Part shown: positions 17,208 to 26,739 of the stretch, one piece after another
Position numbering within the stretch: position 1 is the stretch's first letter
How the letters are laid out: each line of letters opens with the position of its first letter
NCBI RefSeq assembly: GCF_000689415.1
Contig: NZ_HG322950.1
Location: 3,107,501-3,171,500, forward strand
Reading direction: 5' to 3'
Source: Pseudomonas knackmussii B13
GTDB taxonomy: Bacteria; Pseudomonadota; Gammaproteobacteria; Pseudomonadales; Pseudomonadaceae
Length of the DNA stretch: 64,000 bases
Translations under genes and position numbers: made by a program
Notes under the pieces: model-generated
The model's database searches: none
Seen by the model: the letters and a program-made list of their open reading frames with translations, nothing else
Told to the model about the DNA's origin: nothing

Positions 17208-18015
17208 GGCGTCCAATTCCTTGCGTGGGGAGCGGATCAGGGGATGACTCGGCTTTATGCAGGTGGTCGAGGGCGTGGGCCTCGCGCTGGCTGTCGTCGA
17301 GCAGGCCGATGCGGGTGGCGTCGAGCATGGCGGCATAGCAGGTCTGGAAGGCCTGCTCGGATGGCAACTCCGATGCAATTGCGCTTCTCAGCTTGCTGAG
17401 GGCGCGCGTGGCATCGCTGGCACAACCGAGGTTTTCCAGCTGCTCGTCACTGAGTTCGATGAGGCCGAAATCGACGCCCCGCTCCACCGCTTCGCCATGA
17501 CCCGGCATGAGCCGGGGTGCACCGTCGCGGTCGAGCCAGCTCCAGAACAGCGCGGGGCGCAGCAACTGCTGCTGTTGCTCCGGGGCCAGCACGTGGCTGA
17601 ACAGCAGCGGGAACAGGCGCGGATCGTAGTAACGCAGCAGGCCAAGTTGGCCGCCGTTGCGCGCCTCCAGGCAGCGGCCGAGGTAGCCGGCCAGGTCCTC
17701 GAACGGCCAGGCCGAGGCCAATGCCAGCACGCGCGCCTGGGGGCCGTAGTCCGCCAGCAGCCCGAGCAACCACTGGCGCTGCAGGGGCTCTTCCAGGTCA
17801 ATACGCAACAGCAACGGTGCCAGTTCCTCGGCGGCGGCCTCGGGCAGGCCGCTGAACAACGAGTGGCCGGCAATCGGCGGATCGATACTGCGCACGCTTG
17901 CAAGCAAGGGCGGCCTGCCGGCCTGGTCGACGATCAGATGGAGTTGGGTCGTTGCTACACGGGCACAGGCGGATGCGAGCAGGTCGAGCCAGGCCGCGGT
18001 CGGCTGGTTGGTCAT
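17200..18015 (-). CDS. DUF4123 adaptor/chaperone for VgrG-effector loading
   Basis: A 271-residue protein with the DUF4123 pattern: an N-terminal strand LHLIVDQAGRPPLL, a central RVLALASAWPFEDLAGYLGR segment, then YYDPRLFPLLF and FWSWLDRDG. DUF4123 proteins are cytoplasmic adaptors that bind a specific effector and load it on its VgrG tip. The ATG overlaps the vgrG stop (ATGA), and the stop overlaps the DUF3304 start. Position between vgrG and tle1 says it loads Tle1. Confidence 0.9.
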   Translation of the reverse strand: MTNQPTAAWLDLLASACARVATTQLHLIVDQAGRPPLLASVRSIDPPIAGHSLFSGLPEAAAEELAPLLLRIDLEEPLQRQWLLGLLADYGPQARVLALASAWPFEDLAGYLGRCLEARNGGQLGLLRYYDPRLFPLLFSHVLAPEQQQQLLRPALFWSWLDRDGAPRLMPGHGEAVERGVDFGLIELSDEQLENLGCASDATRALSKLRSAIASELPSEQAFQTCYAAMLDATRIGLLDDSQREAHALDHLHKAESSPDPLPTQGIGRHA

Positions 18016-20426
18016 ACCGAACCCTCCCTGGGCAGGAAGCCCTGGGCCGCCTCGCGGGCCCGGCGCAGGCACTCCTTGCATACCGAACTGGGCAACTCCG
18101 GCAGCGGGAAGTCCTGGCTGCCTGGCGCCGCCCACCGGTGCCGCCCCTTGAGGCTCAGCAGGCCGGGACTATGCACCTGTATCTCGCCTTGCGGGCTGAG
18201 GTGGATGTAGGCACCGCCGCTGGCCAGGGTGATGCCGTTCTTCGCGGTGAGCTGCAGATGGCCTTCGACCGATTGCACGGTGATGTCCTGCAAGGCCGTG
18301 AGCGATAGCGTGTCGCCGTGGGACTCCAGCTCCAGCGGGCCCTTGCCGGAGACCAGGCGAATGCCTTCCTGCTGCGCGAGCAGCGAGATGGCTCGCCGGC
18401 TGTGAGCGGCCAAGCGCTCGGCACTGGCGAGGTTGAGCTCACCCTGGCTTTGCAGGTAGAGCGCCTGGCCACTGCCGAGCAGGACCGCACGTGGGCTTAT
18501 CGCGCCGATGCCCTGGGGAGCGCTCAGCAGCATGGCGGGTTGTTCGAGCTGGGTGGCCGCCTGCTGGAAGCGTTCGAGGCTCGCGGTGTCGGGCATCGGA
18601 TTGTGATGCGCCTCGGCAACCTCGGCCCGCTCAAGCATCTGCTGCATGGCCCCTTCGAGCAGGCTTTTCGCCGGCTGCATGTCGAGTTGCTTGCCTTGGG
18701 CGTTCAACTGCTCATCGGCACTGATGAACAGACCCTTGCCCGCCCGAATCGCCCCATGCCCATCCGTACGCAGCTCGAAACCGGCCCCGCGCGGATTGGG
18801 GTTCGGCCGCTCGCTATCGACCAGATGCCCGAGGCTCAGCTGGCTCTTGCCGCTGTGCTCGGTACTGAGCTTGACGTGCTCTTTTCCGCGCTCGTCGTCC
18901 ATGCGCAGTTTGTTGTTCGCTGGGGTGCGCAGGACGTTGCGCTTGTAGTTGTAGAGGTTGACGTGGTCGGGGTGGCGGCTGTCGTGCAGGGCGTGGGCGA
19001 TGTAGGGGCGATCCGGGTCGCCTTGCTCGAAGGCCACCGCCACCTCCGTGCCGGCCAGCAGCGGCAGGTGCAGACCGTGGGTGTCGCCGGCGTAGGGTCG
19101 GGCCAGGCGCAGCCACATGCTCTCTTGCCCGGCGGGCCAGGCGTCGCGGTCGAAGAGGAACTGGACCTTGTAGCGACCTTCCTTATCGATGTGGCCGTAC
19201 GGGTCGTTCTTGCGATTACTGGTGACGCGGGCCGGCACCGTGCCGGCGATGCTCGGCTTCCTGGGCAGCGGTGGGCGGAAGCTGTAGTGGTCGGCGTCGG
19301 GGATGGATTCGAAGGTGACTTCGAAGCTGCTGTCGCGGGCGGCGGTGCATTTCATGCTCACGATCAGCGCGCCCTTCTCGAAGGCCTGCGGTGCGCCCTC
19401 GATCGTCAGCACTTGGCCGGGGATCAGGTTGGCGCTGCTGCTGGTGCCGGCTAGGCGGGTCTGCTGGTTGAGGTAGCGCTCGTGGGCCAGGCGCGCGTGG
19501 AAGGAGCCCTCGTCGCTGCTGTGCTCGTGGTCGAAGGCGAAGGCGTCCCCGGGTTTGGTGTAGGGCTCGGCGTAGTGGTAGGCCTCGCCGTAGGTGGATT
19601 TCGCGCCGCGGGTCAGGTCGACTTCGGCATCGAGATCGGCCCAGGCCTCGCGGGGGTTGTAGCTGCGGGCGAAGATGCTGGCTTCCACCACCTGGTGGCT
19701 GGCCTGCAGGTTCCACACGCTGTCGGCACCGCTGCTTTGCATTCCCGACAAAGGGCGCAGCGGCATGGTGAAACCGCGCTGGTAGTAGCGTTGGGAGTCG
19801 TGGAACTCCAGCACGTCGAGCTTGATCCGCTCGTCGAAGCGGATGCAGTACCAGATGCCATGGTCCGCGCAGAGGCGCTGGAGAAAGGCCAGATCGCTCT
19901 CGGCATACTGCATGACCTGCTCGCGGTCCGGGTAGGTGCGCGAGAGGTCGAGGTGAAACTGGTATCCCTCGAATTGATGCCGACGCAGGACCTGCTCGAC
20001 GATCTCCGGCACGCTCAGGTTCTGGTAGATGCGGTACTGCAGGCCGCGATCGAGCAGGGCTAGACGGGGTTGCAGGCGCACTTCGTAGCGGGCTTCGTCG
20101 CGCGAGCCGGACAGGCGTTTGAAGGCGGTGACCACGCCATTCAGCGTGCGCAGCGGCAACACCGGCTGGGGGTTGAAGCTGAACTTCGGTGTCGGATCGG
20201 GTGCCGCGTACAGGCTGAAGCTGGCGCGTTGGCCAAGCATCGCGTCAGCGGCGATATCGCCGGCACTGCTGGTGAATTCGACGCGGTAGCTGAAGGGTTG
20301 GCTCAACCCTTCTTCGCCCTCGAAGGCGAGAACATCCAGGGGAACGTCGAGTTCGCTGACGCTCAGTTTGTGGCGGGAATGGTCGAAAAACGAACGGACT
20401 GGATCGAGCACGGGCGGAGCCTCCAT
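18012..20426 (-). CDS. vgrG: VgrG spike protein with DUF2345 tail
   Basis: An 804-residue VgrG. It has the gp27-like N-terminal part (SVSELDVPLDVLAFEGEEGL, QYRIYQNLSVPEIVEQVLRR, SDLAFLQRLCADHGIWYCIR) and the gp5-like OB-fold (RYKVQFLFDRDAWPAGQ, WLRLARPYAGDTHGLHLPL). The DUF2345 needle-like repeat region follows (HSRRAISLLAQQEGIRLVSG, LTALQDITVQSVEGHLQLTA). A short tail (FPLPELPSSVCKECL) probably docks the adaptor/effector. It is the first gene of the island; the long gap upstream should hold its promoter. Confidence 0.95.
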   Translation of the reverse strand: MEAPPVLDPVRSFFDHSRHKLSVSELDVPLDVLAFEGEEGLSQPFSYRVEFTSSAGDIAADAMLGQRASFSLYAAPDPTPKFSFNPQPVLPLRTLNGVVTAFKRLSGSRDEARYEVRLQPRLALLDRGLQYRIYQNLSVPEIVEQVLRRHQFEGYQFHLDLSRTYPDREQVMQYAESDLAFLQRLCADHGIWYCIRFDERIKLDVLEFHDSQRYYQRGFTMPLRPLSGMQSSGADSVWNLQASHQVVEASIFARSYNPREAWADLDAEVDLTRGAKSTYGEAYHYAEPYTKPGDAFAFDHEHSSDEGSFHARLAHERYLNQQTRLAGTSSSANLIPGQVLTIEGAPQAFEKGALIVSMKCTAARDSSFEVTFESIPDADHYSFRPPLPRKPSIAGTVPARVTSNRKNDPYGHIDKEGRYKVQFLFDRDAWPAGQESMWLRLARPYAGDTHGLHLPLLAGTEVAVAFEQGDPDRPYIAHALHDSRHPDHVNLYNYKRNVLRTPANNKLRMDDERGKEHVKLSTEHSGKSQLSLGHLVDSERPNPNPRGAGFELRTDGHGAIRAGKGLFISADEQLNAQGKQLDMQPAKSLLEGAMQQMLERAEVAEAHHNPMPDTASLERFQQAATQLEQPAMLLSAPQGIGAISPRAVLLGSGQALYLQSQGELNLASAERLAAHSRRAISLLAQQEGIRLVSGKGPLELESHGDTLSLTALQDITVQSVEGHLQLTAKNGITLASGGAYIHLSPQGEIQVHSPGLLSLKGRHRWAAPGSQDFPLPELPSSVCKECLRRAREAAQGFLPREGSV

Positions 20427-20955
20427 TGCGTTGCCGCATTCGAGGCAGAAGTCCTTGAGTCAACCAGGATTCAGGCTCTGCCTCGAGCCGTTCGCGGCAC
20501 TACCTCGCCGCGATGGGGGCAGGAGTAAATTCGCCTTGCCGACACATTTCAATGCGAAGCGTCGCGCTCACTTACGCTTCAGACAAGCCCTACAGACCAC
20601 TGGATATTTTCCTACGCACTCCAAATGGATGACGCTCGCGCAAGCTTCGAGTCTTCGATTGAAGCCTCTCATGCGGTGGTGCAACGGCTAGGTGGATGAC
20701 GTCTTCCAGCTGTTCCAGATCGAGCAGCCTCAGCGCAACCGTGCCGACACTTGATTCACCGAAGCCTCGCTCGGCAAACTCGCCGAGCCGGCCCAACGCC
20801 GCTTGGCGCGCCAAACCGTCCTAGCTCGCGGCTTTGCCGCAGGCCAACGGCAGCAAGGCAGTTGGCCATTACACACTACTGTCACATCTCTTTCATAAGC
20901 TCTGCGCGCCTTTCCTCCAGCTCGGCAGAGCGTCACAGCAGTAGTGGTATTTGTG
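20427..20955 (+). other. Intergenic region between vgrG and the chemoreceptor, no clear gene
   Basis: About 530 bases separate the divergent vgrG and chemoreceptor genes. Base composition looks less GC-rich than its surroundings. A 74-codon minus-strand frame (20590-20814, MARQAALGRLGEFAERGFGE...) is the only candidate gene; it lacks a good ribosome-binding site and resembles nothing I know. The region must carry both promoters. It may be scar sequence from the insertion of the T6SS island. Confidence 0.4.
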
Positions 20956-22626
20956 ATGAAGACCTTGAAGCCCGCCCTCGCCCGTCTTGCCCGTTGGCAA
21001 CCCATGCGCCGCTTGCGCATCGGTCATCGCACCCTTCTCTGTTTCCTCGTCTGCGCGCTGCTGCTCGGAGGAGTTGGCAGCTACAGCCTGTACCAGATGG
21101 CGACCATCCGCGCCCAGGGCGAGGCCATCGACAGCGTGCAGCTGCCGAGCATCGCTTTGGCCGACAGCATCGCGCTGAACCTGGCGCAGCTGCGCGTGCG
21201 TTCGCTGCAGCAGGTGGCCAACCCCGATCCCATGGTGCGCAGTGGCAACAAGGTGATCATCGAGCAGCTGGCCATCGACATCGAACAGGAATTCCGCGAC
21301 TACGCAGGGCTCGTCAGCGACGACAGCGAGCGCGGCGCCATCGATGCGCTGCACGAAGTCTTCAAGCAGTTCATCGACACCATCCGCCAGGAACAGCAGC
21401 TGCTGGAGCAGCAGAAGTTCGACGACGCCAAGGCGCTGCTGATCGCCAACATCGACCAGCAGGCCGACACCATCGACACCCAGGTGCAACTGCTGCGTGA
21501 GCTCAACAAGCAGGCCGCGGCCACTGCCACCAGTGAGGCGGCGGCCACTTACGAGAAGGCCAAGCGGGTGGTCCTGGCAGTCCTGGGCGGCGCCCTGCTG
21601 CTGATCCTGCTGCTGGCCTGGAGCCTGACCCGCAGCCTGGTACGCCCGCTCGCCGAAGCCCTGAAAGTGGCCGAGCGCATCGCAGCAGGCGACCTCAGCC
21701 AGAGCAGCATGAACGCCCGCGGCCGCGACGAGGCGGCGCGCCTGCTCGACCGCCTGGGCTGCATGCGCGACAACCTGCACGGCACCATCCGCCAGATCGG
21801 CGAGGCTGCAGAGCAGTTGGCCACCGCCAGCGAGCAGATGAGCGCGGTGATGGAAGAAGGCACCCGCGGCCTGCACCAGCAACACGACGAAATCGACAAC
21901 GTCAGCCGCGCCATGAGCCAGATGAGCGAGGCGGTCGGAAGCGTCGCCGAGCATGCCCAGTCCACCGCCCAGGTGGCGCGCCAATCCAGCGACAGCGCGC
22001 AGAACGGGCAACAGCAACTGGCAGCGACCCTGCATTCGATCCAGAACCTCGGCAGCGGCGTGCGCCATGCCGCCGACCAGGCCCAGGGCCTGGCCGAGCA
22101 GACGCTGAACATCAGCAAGGTGCTCGATGTGATCCGCGCGGTCGCCGAGCAGACCAACCTGCTCGCGCTCAACGCGGCCATCGAGGCGGCCCGCGCTGGC
22201 GAAGCCGGGCGCGGCTTCTCGGTGGTGGCCGATGAAGTCCGTGCGCTAGCGAAGCGCACCGGCGATTCGACCCGCGAGATCGAGCAACTGATCGACGCCA
22301 TCCAGAATGGCACCGGGCGTACCGTCGAGGCCCTGCAGAGCAGCGCCGAGCAGGCCGACCATACCCAGGGCCAGGCAGGTGCCGCCGACCGCGCGCTTTC
22401 GGTGATCATCGATGCCGCACGCAGCATCGACGAGCGCAACCGCATGATCGCCGAGGCGGTGGAACGCCAGGCCGACATGGCCCGCGACATCGAGCGCAAC
22501 CTCAGCAACATCCGCGACCTGTCCAACCAGAGCGCCGCCGGTTCGCAGCAGACCAGCACCGCCAGCCAGGAGCTGTCGCGCCTGGCCGCCGGGCTCAGCG
22601 GCCTGGTGCAGCGTTTCAGCCTGTAA
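20956..22626 (+). CDS. Methyl-accepting chemotaxis protein
   Basis: A 556-residue chemoreceptor. It has an N-terminal membrane helix (about 30-50), a helical periplasmic sensor of four-helix-bundle type (about 50-205), a second helix (VLAVLGGALLLILLLAWSL), a HAMP domain (RPLAEALKVAERIAAGDLSQ), and the signalling hairpin with the conserved tip IRAVAEQTNLLALNAAIEAA and GRGFSVVADEVR. It relays ligand binding to CheA. ATG 20956 is preferred; a GTG lies 12 bases upstream in frame. The ligand cannot be predicted. Confidence 0.93.
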   Translation: MKTLKPALARLARWQPMRRLRIGHRTLLCFLVCALLLGGVGSYSLYQMATIRAQGEAIDSVQLPSIALADSIALNLAQLRVRSLQQVANPDPMVRSGNKVIIEQLAIDIEQEFRDYAGLVSDDSERGAIDALHEVFKQFIDTIRQEQQLLEQQKFDDAKALLIANIDQQADTIDTQVQLLRELNKQAAATATSEAAATYEKAKRVVLAVLGGALLLILLLAWSLTRSLVRPLAEALKVAERIAAGDLSQSSMNARGRDEAARLLDRLGCMRDNLHGTIRQIGEAAEQLATASEQMSAVMEEGTRGLHQQHDEIDNVSRAMSQMSEAVGSVAEHAQSTAQVARQSSDSAQNGQQQLAATLHSIQNLGSGVRHAADQAQGLAEQTLNISKVLDVIRAVAEQTNLLALNAAIEAARAGEAGRGFSVVADEVRALAKRTGDSTREIEQLIDAIQNGTGRTVEALQSSAEQADHTQGQAGAADRALSVIIDAARSIDERNRMIAEAVERQADMARDIERNLSNIRDLSNQSAAGSQQTSTASQELSRLAAGLSGLVQRFSL

Positions 22627-22631
22627 GCCGT

Positions 22632-22653
22632 GCCGGCGCCCTCAGGTGCCGGC
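22632..22653. terminator. Stem-loop between convergent chemoreceptor and VOC genes
   Basis: gccggcgcc and ggtgccggc pair over 9 positions (one G-T) around a ctca loop, just after the chemoreceptor stop and overlapping the VOC stop. There is no T-run, so terminator activity is uncertain. Confidence 0.4.
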
Positions 22654-23142
22654 GTGGGCCTTCAGCAAGGCGGCGAGGTCGAGTTTCTTCATCTGCAGCA
22701 ACGCCTGCATGGTGCGCTGGCCGCGCGCTACGTCGGGGTCGCTGACCAGCTCGCCGAGCACGCTTGGAACTATCTGCCACGACAACCCGTAGCGGTCCTT
22801 CAGCCAGCCGCATTGCTGCGCCTCGACCGGGCCGCCGGCGGACAATCGCTCCCAGTAGTGGTCTATCTCCGCCTGGCTGTCGCAGTTGACCTGCAACGAA
22901 AGCGCCTCGCTGAACTGGAACATCGGCCCGCCATTGAGCGCCGTGAAGGCCAGGCCGTCCAGCTCGAAGGCGACAGTCATCACCGTGCCCGGCGGCTTGC
23001 CATGGAACTCGCGCCCGGCCTCGCCATAACGGCTGACGGCAAGCACGCGGGAGTTGGGAAAGATCGCGGTGTAGAAGGCGACGGCCTGCTCGGCCTGGTC
23101 GTCGAACCACAGGCAGGGGGTGATGCGTTGAATTCGGGACAT
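22642..23142 (-). CDS. VOC-family protein (PhnB/3-demethylubiquinone methyltransferase-like fold)
   Basis: A 166-residue protein of the glyoxalase/bleomycin-resistance superfamily, PhnB subgroup: ITPCLWFDDQAEQAVAFYTA, VMTVAFELDGLAFTALNGGP, a DHYWERLSAGGPVEAQQCGW loop and GLSWQIVP. Members are widespread in Pseudomonas and mostly uncharacterised. It is a single gene with an upstream ggagag-type SD. No metal ligands can be assigned with certainty. Confidence 0.85.
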   Translation of the reverse strand: MSRIQRITPCLWFDDQAEQAVAFYTAIFPNSRVLAVSRYGEAGREFHGKPPGTVMTVAFELDGLAFTALNGGPMFQFSEALSLQVNCDSQAEIDHYWERLSAGGPVEAQQCGWLKDRYGLSWQIVPSVLGELVSDPDVARGQRTMQALLQMKKLDLAALLKAHAGT

Positions 23143-23272
23143 GGCGGCTCTCCTCGCTCGCGGGCGCTGCAGGCGCCCTCTCGACTGGTCGTTCTGCGCA
23201 CGGCGAAATCGACAAGTCTAGAAGCCCGGCCGCACCGCCTATCAGTCGACGCCGGGCGGCGCGGCCGCCGCC

Positions 23273-24172
23273 TCAGACACGGGCTGCTTCCTCCACGCGT
23301 TCCTGCAGCCACTGCATGAAGGCTTGCACCCGCGGCGGCGGACGGCGGTGCGCGTATAGCAGATGTATGTCCAGCGGCGCCGGGCGGTACTCGGGCAGGA
23401 CTTCCACCAGCCGTCCTTCGGCCAGGTAGTCGAGAGCGCCGTGGCGCGGCGCCTGGATGATGCCCAGGCCGCCGAGGCACGCGCCTTCGTAGGCCTCGGC
23501 ATTGTTCACCGTCACGCTGCCGGCCATCGGCTGGTAGCGGGTCTGCCCGTCCTGCTCGTACTCGAAGCCCATCGGCCGCATGCCGAGCACCGGCACGTAA
23601 TGCACCAGCCGGTGGCCAGCGAGATCGTCCAGGCTGTGCGGCGTGCCGAACTCGCGCAGGTACGCCGGGCTGGCCAGGTTGATCTGGGCGAAGCCGCCCA
23701 GGCGCCGAGCCACCAGCGAGGCGTCGAGGCCGCCGCCAATCCGCAGCACGCAGTCGAAGCCTTCGCGCACCAGGTCGACGCGGCGGTCGGTGCTGCTCAC
23801 TTCCAGCTCGATGCCCGGATAACGCGCGGTAAATTCGCCCAGGCGCGGCATCACCACCTTGCGCGCGAGAATGGTCGGCAGGTCCACCCGCAGGCGCCCG
23901 GCGAGCACCGCGCCGTCCTGGCGGAACAGGCCCTGCAGCTCGTCCATCTGCGCCAGCAGCTCCTTGCTACGCTCGTAGAACACCAGGCCATCCTGGGTCG
24001 CATGGACCCGCCGCGTGGTGCGCTGCAGCAGGCGCGTGCCGAGCAATTCCTCGAGCGCCTGGACCTGCTCGGAGACCGTCGAGCGCGGCAAGCCCAGTTG
24101 CTCTCCGGCCTGGGTGAAACTGGACAGCTCGGTTACGCGAATGAAGGTGCGCAGCAATTCGGGCTTGATCAT
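23273..24172 (-). CDS. LysR-family transcriptional regulator
   Basis: A 299-residue LysR protein. HTH: TFIRVTELSSFTQAGEQLGL and PRSTVSEQVQALEELLGTRL; effector domain from about residue 90. ATG 24172 gives the standard N-terminus (MIKPELLRTF); the frame upstream runs through the promoter gap. It faces the SDR gene at 24295 across 122 bases, and that AT-richer gap contains ttgttcgcttgtaac-like sequence that may include its binding site. It is the likely regulator of that SDR. Confidence 0.9.
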   Translation of the reverse strand: MIKPELLRTFIRVTELSSFTQAGEQLGLPRSTVSEQVQALEELLGTRLLQRTTRRVHATQDGLVFYERSKELLAQMDELQGLFRQDGAVLAGRLRVDLPTILARKVVMPRLGEFTARYPGIELEVSSTDRRVDLVREGFDCVLRIGGGLDASLVARRLGGFAQINLASPAYLREFGTPHSLDDLAGHRLVHYVPVLGMRPMGFEYEQDGQTRYQPMAGSVTVNNAEAYEGACLGGLGIIQAPRHGALDYLAEGRLVEVLPEYRPAPLDIHLLYAHRRPPPRVQAFMQWLQERVEEAARV

Positions 24173-24294
24173 GGGGCGGCTCCGGCCGTCGATTGTTCGC
24201 TTGTAACGACCAGTATTTCCGATTTTGCCGCATTTATCTGCATCAGCTCGGACAATAACCTTGTCGCCAGTCCCCACCCCACAGGAGCTCAGCC

Positions 24295-25053
24295 ATGACC
24301 CGCAAGATCGCACTCATCACCGGCGCCAGCCGCGGCCTCGGCAAGAACGCCGCCCTGCACCTGGCAGCCGCTGGCGTCGACATCATCGGCACCTACCGCA
24401 GCCAGGCCGACGAGGCCCACGCGGTCGCCGCGGAAATCGAGAAACTCGGCGTGCGCGCCTTGATGCTGCCGCTGGACGTGGCCGACAGCGCCAGCTTCGC
24501 CGACTTCGTCCACCGCGTCGGCGCCGAACTGGAAGACCGCTTCGACAGCACCCACTTCGACTATCTGGTGAACAACGCCGGCATCGGCATCCACGCGGCC
24601 TTTGCCGAAACCACCGAGGAACAGTTCGACCAGTTGCTGAACATCCAGCTCAAGGGCCCGTTCTTCCTGACCCAGAAGATGTTGCCGCTGATCGCCGACG
24701 GCGGGCGCATCCTCAACGTCTCCACCGGCCTGACGCGCTTCGCCCTGCCCGGCTACGCCGCCTACGCGGCCATGAAGGGTGCGATGGAAGTCCTCACCAG
24801 GTACCAGGCCAAGGAGCTGGGTGCGCGCGGCATCTCGGTGAACATCCTGGCGCCTGGCGCCATCGAGACCGACTTCGGCGGCGGCCTGGTGCGCGACAAC
24901 GCCGAGGTCAATCGGCAGATCGCCGGCAATACTGCCCTGGGCCGGGTCGGCCTGCCGGACGACATCGGCGGCGCCATCGTCGCCCTGCTCGCCGATAACA
25001 GCCGCTGGATCAACGGCCAGCGGGTCGAAGCCTCGGGCGGCATGTTCCTCTGA
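24295..25053 (+). CDS. SDR-family oxidoreductase
   Basis: A 252-residue classical SDR. TGASRGLGKNAA near the N-terminus, NNAGIG, STGLTRFALPGYAAYAAMKG with the YAAMK Tyr-Lys pair, and a C-terminal INGQRVEASGGMFL. A good SD (caggag) precedes the ATG. The gene is divergent from a LysR regulator and ends at a bidirectional terminator. Substrate unknown. Confidence 0.92.
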   Translation: MTRKIALITGASRGLGKNAALHLAAAGVDIIGTYRSQADEAHAVAAEIEKLGVRALMLPLDVADSASFADFVHRVGAELEDRFDSTHFDYLVNNAGIGIHAAFAETTEEQFDQLLNIQLKGPFFLTQKMLPLIADGGRILNVSTGLTRFALPGYAAYAAMKGAMEVLTRYQAKELGARGISVNILAPGAIETDFGGGLVRDNAEVNRQIAGNTALGRVGLPDDIGGAIVALLADNSRWINGQRVEASGGMFL

Positions 25054-25058
25054 AGCGA

Positions 25059-25082
25059 CGCCCCGTCGGCCACGGCGGGGCG
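25059..25082. terminator. Bidirectional terminator between convergent genes
   Basis: cgccccg (25059-25065) pairs with cggggcg (25076-25082); a short cttt follows on the plus strand. It lies between the SDR stop and the stop of the convergent 110-aa gene. Confidence 0.5.
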
Positions 25083-25084
25083 CT

Positions 25085-25417
25085 TTACCCGTTGGCTTGC
25101 TTGAGGCAGCGCTGGGCGCGGATTTCCGGCAGGTCGGTGCGGCGCAGGTAGGTCAGCAGCTCGTCGCCCAGCGCCAGGCGCTCGTTGATGTTCTGCGCCT
25201 GGAGGATCTGCAGGCATTCGCGGCTGAGCACCATGAAGGTGTCGTTGTGCGCGGCCCAGACGAACTCGCAGGCTGGTGTGATGCTGTCCTCGGCCACGTC
25301 GAGGCCGAAGGAGTCCTCGCTGAAGCGCACCAGGTACTTGCCGGTCTTGCGGTTGTAGCCGACGAAGCCCTTGAGGCGTTCGGCGGCGGCGCAGATGTCG
25401 CTGGATGTCAGGCTCAT
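25085..25417 (-). CDS. Conserved hypothetical protein (110 aa)
   Basis: A small acidic cytosolic protein that I do not recognise. Residues 10-60 (AAERLKGFVGYNRKTGKYLVRFSEDSFGLDVAED) look like two beta-hairpins, followed by helices (CLQILQAQNINERLALGDELLTYLRR). No signal peptide or membrane helix. ATG 25417 is supported by a gggaagga SD; the frame upstream has no coding character. It lies 34 bases downstream of the flavin monooxygenase gene and is probably co-transcribed. Confidence 0.65.
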   Translation of the reverse strand: MSLTSSDICAAAERLKGFVGYNRKTGKYLVRFSEDSFGLDVAEDSITPACEFVWAAHNDTFMVLSRECLQILQAQNINERLALGDELLTYLRRTDLPEIRAQRCLKQANG

Positions 25418-25451
25418 GCTGTCCTTCCCTGTTCTGGCGGATGGTGTTCGG

Positions 25452-26624
25452 TCAGGCGTGCTGGGTGAGGTGCCGGGCGATGGCCTGGCGCAGCGGCGGC
25501 AGGCCCTGGGCCAGGCGCAGGCCGGCATTGCGCAGCAGGCGCGCCGGCGGCCGGCGGTCGTTGTAGAGGCCGGCGATCAGGCTGGTGGCCTGGTACAGCG
25601 GCCAGGTCGCCAGGCGATGACGCAGGGCGTACTTCAGCAGTGGCGCGTGCGCGCCTATGTCTTGCCCCTTCCTGTGGGCGTCGAGCACTTCGGTGGCCAG
25701 GCGCCGCGCGCTCTGCAGGCCGAAGTTGAAGCCGTGGGCGGTGACCGGGTGCATGCCCACCGCGGCGTCGCCGATCAGTGCACTGCGCGGGCCGCCGAAG
25801 CGATCGGAATACACCCCCACCAACGGATAGCAATGCCGCTCGCCGAGCAGGCGCATGCCGCCGAGGCGATAGGCGAAGCGGCGTTCGATGTCGCGGGCGA
25901 AGGCTTCCTCGTCGAGCGCTTGCATGACCGCCATTTCCCGCTGCGGCAGGGTCAGCACCACCGACGAGCAATCGCCGTTGAGCGGCAGCAGCGCCAGGGT
26001 CTGGCCATAGCCGAACCATTCCCAGGCCACCTGCCGGTGGGGCTGCTCGTGGGCCATGCGGCAGACCAGCATGGTCTTGCCGAAGTCCTCCATGCGCGCC
26101 CCTATCCCGAGCAGACGGCGGGTCTCGGAGAAGCGGCTGTCAGCCGCCACCAGCAGGCGGGTGTGCACCACCTCGCCATCGGATAGCTCCAGCCGGGCGG
26201 ACTCCGCGCCGATCTCCACGCTTTGCAGGGAACGCTGGTCGCGCAGGCCGATGTCGGCGCATTCGCTCACCACAGCAAAGGCGGCGCGGCGGATCGCCTG
26301 GTTCGGCACCAGGTAGCCGAGCTGCCCGGCGCCGGCCAGCGCGGCGTCGATGCGCAAGGCGAACGGCGAGCTGCCGTTGAGCACCTGGGCGTCACGCAGC
26401 GGCGAGACGTCTTCGGCGGCAAAGCGCGTCCACAGGCCGAGGCGCTCCAGCTCGGCGCGCGAGGCGTGGGTCAGGGCGATCTCGCGACCATCTTCGGCGG
26501 GCTCCGCCAGCGCGTTGAGCGCCTGGCGCTCGACCAGCAGGATCGACAAGCCCTGGCCGGACAGTGCGCGGGCCAGGCACAGGCCGGCCGGGCCGGCGCC
26601 GATGATGGCGATGTCCACATGCAT
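25452..26624 (-). CDS. FAD-dependent monooxygenase of the UbiH/UbiM family
   Basis: A 390-residue flavoprotein hydroxylase. The N-terminal dinucleotide-binding motif is IIGAGPAGLCLARAL, and the family signature GDAAVGMHPVTAHGFNFGL binds the FAD ribityl chain. Length and the His-rich GMHPVTAHG motif fit the UbiH/VisC group, which hydroxylates ubiquinone precursors; the UbiM subgroup is a fair guess. It is not next to other ubi genes here. It is followed by the 110-aa hypothetical gene. Confidence 0.82.
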   Translation of the reverse strand: MHVDIAIIGAGPAGLCLARALSGQGLSILLVERQALNALAEPAEDGREIALTHASRAELERLGLWTRFAAEDVSPLRDAQVLNGSSPFALRIDAALAGAGQLGYLVPNQAIRRAAFAVVSECADIGLRDQRSLQSVEIGAESARLELSDGEVVHTRLLVAADSRFSETRRLLGIGARMEDFGKTMLVCRMAHEQPHRQVAWEWFGYGQTLALLPLNGDCSSVVLTLPQREMAVMQALDEEAFARDIERRFAYRLGGMRLLGERHCYPLVGVYSDRFGGPRSALIGDAAVGMHPVTAHGFNFGLQSARRLATEVLDAHRKGQDIGAHAPLLKYALRHRLATWPLYQATSLIAGLYNDRRPPARLLRNAGLRLAQGLPPLRQAIARHLTQHA

Positions 26625-26739
26625 GGGGCGACTCCTTTCGAGGGCGGAAAGCCGGGGAGTCTAGGAGGGCGGATCGCAGCGTTCCTTGCCGTGGATCAGT
26701 ATCCGGCAGCACCCGGCCCTGCGACGCGTGCGCGCAGGC

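Noticed and set aside
8831..20426. Reading the island as a complete T6SS cluster
   Set aside because: No TssA, B, C, E, F, G, J, K, L or ClpV genes are present; only spike, adaptor, effector, PAAR and a TssM-like gene.
20590..20814. A 74-codon minus-strand frame between vgrG and the chemoreceptor
   Set aside because: No SD, no known similarity, and poor codon character; left as part of a non-coding region.
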